Shown piece after piece: positions 21,398-27,176 of a stretch of DNA of 27,176 bases (position 1 is its first letter; the number at the start of each line of letters is the position of its first letter). Source of the DNA: CAZFAP01 sp964516325 (GTDB taxonomy: Bacteria > Auribacterota > JABMQX01); contig CAZFAP010000051.1 in NCBI GenBank assembly GCA_964516325.1, positions 1-27,176 of the forward strand, given 5' to 3'. Below the pieces are notes generated by a model. The model searched no databases. It was not told the origin of the DNA and saw only the letters and a list, made by a program, of their open reading frames with translations. Position numbers and translations under genes: made by a program.

Positions 21398-24300
21398 TCA
21401 GGTTTCCTCTCTGATAATCTCGATGCCGTTGATCAGGGGCGCTTGTTCTCTTCTCGGCAATTGGGTCTTAGGGACGAACTCTATGGCGAGCTTCCCGGCC
21501 ACAGCGACTCCCTTGAACTCTTTCACAATACCTCGCTGTGTCGCGCCCGCCGACCGAACGATGTCAAAATCTTTGAGTACCGTCTCTTTCTGCAGCTTGA
21601 TATCGAAAACGCGCTTACCGGGCTCATCACCGAGCGGGGCGGCGAAGTACATTCGAACTGTATAGGTTGCGGCTTCCTCCGTCTTTTCGATGAGCGGCGC
21701 CTCGCAACTGCTCATGCCGACGCAGCCGGAGGCAAAGACCCACGGCGTATCCGTCCCCTCGATCTGCACGCCCCGGAAATTGCGCTCGAAGTAGCCCATG
21801 TCCGGCAAAATCGTTTCGTTCAGCGACAACTTCATCACCCAGTCAACCTGTAGGTTCCGAAGCTTCGGGCGAGGATAGCCGAACCAGAGAACGCCTGCCT
21901 CGTCTTTCCTGTCGCCGGGCGCCCCGAAGTTAATGGCGAGGCGCTTCACGGGCGTCAAAGCGCCGTCCCCAGGCGTCTGCTCTCCTTTCGCGGGAAAGAG
22001 GGACCAGGGTCTGTTCTGGTCGCTGCGCTGCTTGGGCGCAAGCGCGACACTCGACACGATTGGGAACGAGCATCGGCATCCAGAACTCGCCTCGGGATAG
22101 AGCACCAGCCCATTCGCCATGATGATGTTGACCCAGCAGCCTCCGCGGATGCCGCCAAACGGGAGCATTCCGCTGTCGTCCGTCAGATCGTAATACGTCG
22201 TGCTGTACGACCGCAGGAAGAAGCAGTTCGGGGACGCGGTCGTTATCCCGCAACTGTGCCCGCCGCGAATGAACTCCCACGGCGCCACTTTTCCGGTAAC
22301 CGGGTGGACGCGGTTCACAAGCTCACCGGTTCGAATGTCGCACATCCACGGCTCGACGATCAGCTTATCGCCCATGACGACCGGGCGGCGGAGATAGCCA
22401 ATTTCCCGCGACCAAAGAACTTCGCCGCCCCTCGCCGAAAGCGCCGTAACACGACGCCACTTGAGCGTCCCCGAGCGGAAAAGCCCTCGGTCGTGGTTGC
22501 TGAAAAACCCGAAGAAGAGCAAAGTCCCGTCGCGGCAGGCGCTCCCCATCCTATCGCCGCCGCATCCGGTGAGGTCGTGGACTTTTTCCCAGCGTTTCTC
22601 ACCGGTCGCCGCATCGAGAGCAACAACGAGCCGCACGTCCGCATTCTCGAGAGTCCGCTTTGCCTCGGCAGCCTCCTCACCGCTCAGCTTTGCAAGCTCT
22701 GCACGCTTCTCCGCGAGCGCTGTTTCCTTCTGCTCGCTCGTGAGAGAGCTTTCGGCAAAAAAGACCGTCCCGTCAGCGACGGAAATCGTCGGGTGAGCGA
22801 TTTTCTTTCCCTTGTGCGACCATCGCAGTTCCCCGGTGTCAATGTCAACCGCGAAGAGGGAATCGCTGGTCATCATCCTCAGGGTCAGCGCGCCCTGAGG
22901 AGTCCTTATTTCTCCCCATAACGGGAAGCGTGCCATTGTCTCCCACATGGCCCCCATCTCTTCGAGGTCGGCAAACGCTCGTTCATTGGGGCGGGGATAG
23001 CGCGACACAACCTCCGAATAGAAAGTCCGCATATATGGTGGAGCGTCCGACGACGGCGGTCGCCATGTCCCGTCTGGCTGCACGATCGCCTGCCACAGGG
23101 CCCCATATTCTCCGATGGGCTCCGCGGTTGACCCGAAGAGCAAATTGCCGACGCAAGCCTGATACCCCCAGCGGCGAGGGGCGCCGTCGCCTGCCGAAGG
23201 CGCCTTGTAAGTGCTCAGCGTCTCACCCGTTCCCGGATCGAGCCGGAAGCACGCGCTTCCGACGGCGACGAACAACCCATGCTCCGAAACCGCCAGGTTG
23301 CTCCCGTCGGCATCCACCCGCACGCGGACTGCCCCCGGTATGTTCCTTTCCCAGAGAAGGACGCCGTTGTACGCGTCGTACGCCATGACCACGTTTTCAC
23401 CCTGCACGAAAAGGCGCCCGTTGATGGAAAGGGGACCAGCCGCCCGCGCATGCCGCTCAACCATCTTCTGCGGTCCCGGATCGCCGAACCACAGAACGCC
23501 AAGCGGACACTTCACCAAGCAGTCCTCCGAGCAGGCGGTGTTCGCCGCGTCCGCATAGAGGTGCGTCCAGCTTCCGGCTCCTTCCAGCGCTCCCCTTGTG
23601 ATTTTCGTCCAGGCGCCGCCGTCCTGAATCCGCTCGACCTCAGGCTCGCCGGCGCCGCTCAGCCAGTTGCGCAAGTCCGCCGGACCCAGCGGCCTGACAA
23701 TTCCTGTCGCATTCGCTGGCTGCCCAAAAATCGCCACTCCGCCGTACGGCCTCAGCACCCGGAAAACTTCAGCAAACGACCCTTGAGGCTTGCCCAAAAC
23801 AAGAATGTCCTCAGAAACCACAAGATTCGCAAAGTAATCCGAGAACGGCAGACTCGACGACCCCTGCTCAATCGCGACCCGCGAGCCATACAACCCCGCC
23901 GCGTCGAGTTTTCTTCTGGCGACCTCGACCTTCTGCGAGTCCGGCTCGATGCCGACAATCTTCAGCTCGGTTCGTCGCGCAAGCTCAAACGCAAGGCGGC
24001 CTTCCCCGCAGCCGAGAACGAGGCAATACCCCTTTTTCACTCCGGCCGCTCTGACGATAGAATCCGCGGCGGAGGCGTAAACCGCTGTCAGCTCGTCCTC
24101 CGAATAGGGCTGCGCAACGACGGGTTGCTTGACTGCCCGCGCTCCCGCCGATTCTGCTTCCGCAAAGCAATGAATGGCGCCGTTGTCCGTGCTCACAAAC
24201 AAGCGCCCGCCAGAGACAGCCAACCCGCAGGACTTGCCCGCGACCTTTCCGCTCCACAGCTCCTTTCCCGTCGCGGCCTCGACGGCCAGGACGTTCTCAT

Positions 24301-25618
24301 CCCCTCCGACGAAAAGGACTCCGCCCGCGAGAATCATCGAGGACGCATTCTCACACGAACGCCGCCACTTGATGAGTGAATCCTCCAGCCTCGTCCGTTT
24401 CTCTTCCAGAGCTTTGATCTCCGCCGCGCTCTCGCTGATCTGGCGGCTGATTTCCGCCCGGGCGTCGCCTTGCGCGGCGGACAGCTTCTTCCGGAGGTCC
24501 TCAATCCTCGACGACAGCTTATCCCGTCTTTCGACAAGCGACCTTCGCTCGGCAATCGCAGCGGGATACGCCTTGCGGTCTATTGCCAAAAGCTCGGTGT
24601 GCGTCAGAAGGTACGAGCAGTCCGGAGCCGCGACCAAATTGAGACCGGGAAACCACGCGTATCGGTCATTTCCAATCCTCGCTCCCGTTTCCCTGTCATA
24701 GGAGACCTTGTCATCGAGTCCCGCCACGAGATGCTCCTCCGTCAGCAAAGCCCACGTCCCGCCAACCTTTCCGCCAGGCGAGCAATGGTATAGAAATCGC
24801 CCATCGTTTCTGTCGAACGCCGCGGGCATCGCTCGCCCCGACGGAACGTAGAGCTTGCTCTCCGACGCCAACAGGTAACCCTGCGGCGAAATCCCACCGA
24901 ATTCCTGCTCTGGACCTCGCTCGCCGCAGGTGTCGTTTCTCCACACGAGCGTGCCGTCGTCGGCTCTCACCGCACACAGGAAGATGCCCTCCGAAGGGAA
25001 AATCCCCGCGCCAAAATAAGCAATCCCGTCATCCACGACGACACCGGTTCGCACGGGCCACAGAGAAATCATTCTTCCATTGCCAAGAACCTTTCGCTCG
25101 TCGAAAGCCGCCCTGGCTTTCCACAGCACCGTCCCATCATTTGCCGCCAGGCAGTACGCGTTCCCGTCGTCCGACCCGACGAGGACGCGGTCTTTCCAGA
25201 GCGTCGGTGCCAGCCGGACAGGACCTCCTGTGAACGTGGACCAGCGAATCTCCCCCGTTGCCGCATCGAGACAATAAACCTTGTCGTCCGCAGACGAGCC
25301 AAAATAAACCGCATCCTCGGAAGCGACAACGTGGTAAGCGTCGTCGAATCGCACCCTCGGGAGTTCTTTCACCGGCTCGGGCCATGCGGGTCGGGGAGCA
25401 CGCGACACAAACACCCACTGTCCGTAAAGCGGCAGTTTCAGTGCCTCCCCCGTGATGCCGCTGCGGCCATTATCGCGCTGGTAAGTGGGCCAATCGGCGA
25501 AACCGCGCCCGGCAAATAAGACTGAGGCCAGAAGCCAGAGCAACACCCCGGCATGTGCAGCGCCCGTTCTCCGCGGCGCGCACGCTGTTCCGCCAGCCCC
25601 GGCGCCGCATCTCTCCAT
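21398..25618 (-). CDS. Giant exported fusion: PQQ-type propeller, SAM methyltransferase-like domain, second propeller, C-terminal malectin-like domain
   Basis: Product of 1406 residues. The signal peptide (HAGVLLWLLASVLFAGRGFA) is followed directly by WPTYQRDNGRSG, the usual opening of exported PQQ-type propellers. The first propeller (about 40-500) contains blades such as YCLDAATGEIRW and YCLAANDGTVLW and a coiled-coil insertion at about 352-419. Residues about 505-650 are a class I methyltransferase-like domain: motif I LVLGCGEGRL (533-542), acidic VGIEPD, and LVLGKPQGSFAEVFRVLRPYGGVAIFG. A second propeller (about 683-1190) follows, again with a coiled-coil insertion (957-996). The last 180 residues (from LAINFGAPGD) look like a malectin-type beta-sandwich. 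ATG at 25618 has GGAGAAAGG nine bases upstream; ATG 25666 and TTG 25699 are alternatives overlapping the previous gene. Similar fusions are, to my knowledge, typical of Planctomycetota. Function unknown. Confidence 0.83.
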   Translation of the reverse strand: MERCGAGAGGTACAPRRTGAAHAGVLLWLLASVLFAGRGFADWPTYQRDNGRSGITGEALKLPLYGQWVFVSRAPRPAWPEPVKELPRVRFDDAYHVVASEDAVYFGSSADDKVYCLDAATGEIRWSTFTGGPVRLAPTLWKDRVLVGSDDGNAYCLAANDGTVLWKARAAFDERKVLGNGRMISLWPVRTGVVVDDGIAYFGAGIFPSEGIFLCAVRADDGTLVWRNDTCGERGPEQEFGGISPQGYLLASESKLYVPSGRAMPAAFDRNDGRFLYHCSPGGKVGGTWALLTEEHLVAGLDDKVSYDRETGARIGNDRYAWFPGLNLVAAPDCSYLLTHTELLAIDRKAYPAAIAERRSLVERRDKLSSRIEDLRKKLSAAQGDARAEISRQISESAAEIKALEEKRTRLEDSLIKWRRSCENASSMILAGGVLFVGGDENVLAVEAATGKELWSGKVAGKSCGLAVSGGRLFVSTDNGAIHCFAEAESAGARAVKQPVVAQPYSEDELTAVYASAADSIVRAAGVKKGYCLVLGCGEGRLAFELARRTELKIVGIEPDSQKVEVARRKLDAAGLYGSRVAIEQGSSSLPFSDYFANLVVSEDILVLGKPQGSFAEVFRVLRPYGGVAIFGQPANATGIVRPLGPADLRNWLSGAGEPEVERIQDGGAWTKITRGALEGAGSWTHLYADAANTACSEDCLVKCPLGVLWFGDPGPQKMVERHARAAGPLSINGRLFVQGENVVMAYDAYNGVLLWERNIPGAVRVRVDADGSNLAVSEHGLFVAVGSACFRLDPGTGETLSTYKAPSAGDGAPRRWGYQACVGNLLFGSTAEPIGEYGALWQAIVQPDGTWRPPSSDAPPYMRTFYSEVVSRYPRPNERAFADLEEMGAMWETMARFPLWGEIRTPQGALTLRMMTSDSLFAVDIDTGELRWSHKGKKIAHPTISVADGTVFFAESSLTSEQKETALAEKRAELAKLSGEEAAEAKRTLENADVRLVVALDAATGEKRWEKVHDLTGCGGDRMGSACRDGTLLFFGFFSNHDRGLFRSGTLKWRRVTALSARGGEVLWSREIGYLRRPVVMGDKLIVEPWMCDIRTGELVNRVHPVTGKVAPWEFIRGGHSCGITTASPNCFFLRSYSTTYYDLTDDSGMLPFGGIRGGCWVNIIMANGLVLYPEASSGCRCSFPIVSSVALAPKQRSDQNRPWSLFPAKGEQTPGDGALTPVKRLAINFGAPGDRKDEAGVLWFGYPRPKLRNLQVDWVMKLSLNETILPDMGYFERNFRGVQIEGTDTPWVFASGCVGMSSCEAPLIEKTEEAATYTVRMYFAAPLGDEPGKRVFDIKLQKETVLKDFDIVRSAGATQRGIVKEFKGVAVAGKLAIEFVPKTQLPRREQAPLINGIEIIREET

Positions 25619-25640
25619 TGCCAACATCCTTTCTCCATTC

Positions 25641-26975
25641 TCAAGTGTCAGAATTCGTCGAACCATGCGCTGCGTTCCTTTCTCGAGTTCTCGTTGCAAC
25701 GTAGGCGCTCACCGTCGCCAAAATCACAACTGCGACGCCGACGACCACCACAATCACTCGCCCCATGCGCCTGCTAAGGCGGGAGGGCGACCGAACCTCA
25801 GTGCCAAACTGCGATATACTCTTACCCTCCGAAACCGGCGAAGCGACCTGCCGTGTCTGAGCGGGCTCTTCCGCGAGGCTCGCGTATCGGTCCCAACTGA
25901 CAATCTCTCCCTCGCTGTACTCAAAAGGTCCCGCGTCGTCCTGCGACGAATCGCGCCCCTCTGTCCAGATGCCGCCGACCTCCGCTCTCACCAGCGGATT
26001 ATCCGGGTCGAATCCGAGATACCTCACCGTTTCTGTGCGAAGCTCCTTTCCCCATCGGAGCGGGATCAGCGTGCCCGAAAGCCATCGATGGTCGGTCTCG
26101 CACCCACATTTCATTCCAATCGTGCTAAGAATATGAAACAGCGAATCTCGGTTGAGGCTTTCCCCTCCGAGGACGGGACCTATCTGCCGCCCCCGTCCGT
26201 AGAGAACCGCCACCTGCGGGCCGAGAAACTCGGCGTCCCCCAACCCGAAACTCCAGAGAAGAATCTCTTCCTCCGCCAGCGTCTCGCGCGAGACGACGAG
26301 CATTTCTGGCTTCTCCGCCGCGGTCTCTCCAGACCGGCTCATCATCCGGGCGACATCGCTAATCGCTTCCTCGATAGTTTTCTTTGCGCTGACGTTCTCA
26401 GCCTTATCTTTCCCCTCCACGACCAGCACAATCCCCCACGTCCTGACGATTTCTCTCGCCAGCTCATCCCTGATTGGTGATCGGACAACTTTTTCCGCTG
26501 CACCTCGGATTGCCTCTCTCAGAGGCTTACTCAGGTCAAAAGGCAAAGCAAGAGAGCGCCCGCTTGGCGAAACGAGAACGGCTGCAGGAAGCGTTTTGAG
26601 TCCCCAGAAGCGGAGGAACTCCTTTGCCGGGTGGGCCATTTGCTGGTCAACGTTGACAACCTCAGCCTCGACATTGCTGTCTGTCAACGAGGTTACCGAA
26701 GCCTCCTCGAACGCGGACACGATAGCGTTTTTATCAGGGGCGCCATCCTTCACGAAAAAGTACAAGCGGTAGGGGGGCGAGCCGAGGTCAACGAACCCCA
26801 CGTCCCGGATGGAATACGGGCACCCGAACGCAAGGCGAGGAACAAAGCCGCTCGCCACAAGTAGCGCCCACAACGCAGCCCGGAGAAATGCTCCGGCTCG
26901 CTTCGGACGTAGTCCAGCGGCTTTTCCTACGCGGCGCCTTCTATGGCGTGGTCGCCAGAGGAACACAGAAGTCAA
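25641..26975 (-). CDS. Exported or membrane protein with thioredoxin-like features and C-terminal transmembrane helix
   Basis: Protein of 444 residues of no family I can name. The Arg-rich N terminus and a hydrophobic segment (FLRAALWALLVASGFVPRLAFG) form a signal peptide, with mature CPYSIRDVGFVDL following. Residues about 118-131 (FWGLKTLPAAVLVSPSGRSL) look like the cis-Pro region of a thioredoxin fold, but no CxxC active site is present. A second alpha/beta region ends in GPQVAVLYGRGRQIGPVL, followed by a KCGCETDHRW Cys cluster near 289-293. One C-terminal helix (VIVVVVGVAVVILATVSAYVA) precedes a short polar tail. The only usable starts are TTG at 26975 and in-frame GTG at 26966, neither with a strong ribosome-binding site. 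Its stop lies 22 bases ahead of the giant propeller gene, so the two form an operon and probably a complex. Confidence 0.7.
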   Translation of the reverse strand: MTSVFLWRPRHRRRRVGKAAGLRPKRAGAFLRAALWALLVASGFVPRLAFGCPYSIRDVGFVDLGSPPYRLYFFVKDGAPDKNAIVSAFEEASVTSLTDSNVEAEVVNVDQQMAHPAKEFLRFWGLKTLPAAVLVSPSGRSLALPFDLSKPLREAIRGAAEKVVRSPIRDELAREIVRTWGIVLVVEGKDKAENVSAKKTIEEAISDVARMMSRSGETAAEKPEMLVVSRETLAEEEILLWSFGLGDAEFLGPQVAVLYGRGRQIGPVLGGESLNRDSLFHILSTIGMKCGCETDHRWLSGTLIPLRWGKELRTETVRYLGFDPDNPLVRAEVGGIWTEGRDSSQDDAGPFEYSEGEIVSWDRYASLAEEPAQTRQVASPVSEGKSISQFGTEVRSPSRLSRRMGRVIVVVVGVAVVILATVSAYVATRTRERNAAHGSTNSDT

Positions 26976-27022
26976 TCCATCTTTCGGTTTGAGTTCCGTT
27001 CTTCGGCAAAACCAAGGATTGC

Positions 27023-27031
27023 ATCATACCA
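27023..27031 (-). promoter_or_regulatory. Putative extended -10 promoter for the minus-strand two-gene unit
   Basis: On the minus strand TGGTATGAT matches the extended -10 consensus (TGn plus 5/6 of TATAAT). It lies about 50 bases ahead of the TTG start at 26975. No good -35 is seen. Position and orientation fit, but this is weak evidence. Confidence 0.33.
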
Positions 27032-27119
27032 CACTCTCTCAACCGAACGTTAGGCTCTTGAAAGGTCCGGTGTGGCTGTATTTCAGGAGGTTGCCATTCC
27101 CCGCACGACCGGTACGAGC

Positions 27120-27163
27120 CGACCCTGACACTCGGCGGCGGCCGTCACTACGGGGTAGGGTCG
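27120..27163. repeat. Inverted repeat at the right edge of the window
   Basis: CGACCCT (27120-27126) and AGGGTCG (27157-27163) are exact inverted copies around a 30-base G+C-rich loop. The stretch 27032-27176 otherwise shows no convincing gene. It may be part of a dispersed repeat or the flank of an element continuing beyond the window. Confidence 0.4.
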
Positions 27164-27176
27164 CCAGCCGGCTTCC

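Overview
This window looks like a piece of a bacterial chromosome or metagenome bin with moderately high G+C content. The gene set includes GxGYxYP and DUF6599 proteins, large exported PQQ-type propellers, and a propeller/methyltransferase/propeller fusion. It also includes paired HgdB/HgdC-type iron-sulfur proteins and many GTG/TTG starts. This best fits an anaerobic or facultative member of the Planctomycetota or a neighbouring candidate phylum. That placement rests on gene content only and is tentative. I found no rRNA, tRNA, CRISPR array, transposase or phage gene.

Region 1 (80-15894, all + strand, 12 genes) is one long co-directional run with several overlapping or closely spaced junctions. 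In order it encodes a molybdate/tungstate-type ABC permease and ATPase, a NapH/NosR-like membrane polyferredoxin, and an exported PQQ-type beta-propeller with a C-terminal membrane anchor. Next come an exported beta-helix protein, a membrane-anchored TPR protein, an exported protein of unknown family, and a second NapH-like polyferredoxin. The run ends with an exported GxGYxYP protein with a CBM9-like tail, an HgdB/YjiM-type iron-sulfur protein, its HgdC/BadF-type ATP-dependent activator, an exported DUF6599 protein and a second HgdB-type protein. I read it as an envelope-plus-cytoplasm redox locus: anion or metal import, two quinol/ferredoxin membrane modules, several exported binding proteins, and an ATP-driven low-potential electron device. 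Its substrate is unknown. This is the best candidate for an undescribed system here. An extended -10 promoter before the DUF6599 gene suggests that the last two genes can also be transcribed separately.

Region 2 (15950-17987, + strand) holds a DUF72 protein with a plausible promoter and a radical SAM protein related to AmmeMemoRadiSam/PflA-type enzymes, with an extra N-terminal zinc ribbon.

Region 3 (18069-21193, - strand) is an operon read from a strong TTGACA-N16-GATAAT promoter: a tandem zf-TFIIB protein, LemA, an HtpX-type M48 protease with a C-terminal zinc-ribbon tail, and an isochorismatase-family hydrolase. A short structured repeat lies between lemA and htpX.

Region 4 (21398-26975, - strand) is a two-gene unit. 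The first gene encodes an exported or anchored protein with thioredoxin-like features. The second encodes a protein of about 1406 residues that joins two PQQ-type propellers, a SAM-methyltransferase-like domain and a probable C-terminal carbohydrate-binding-like domain.

No gene-free stretch exceeds about 205 bases.
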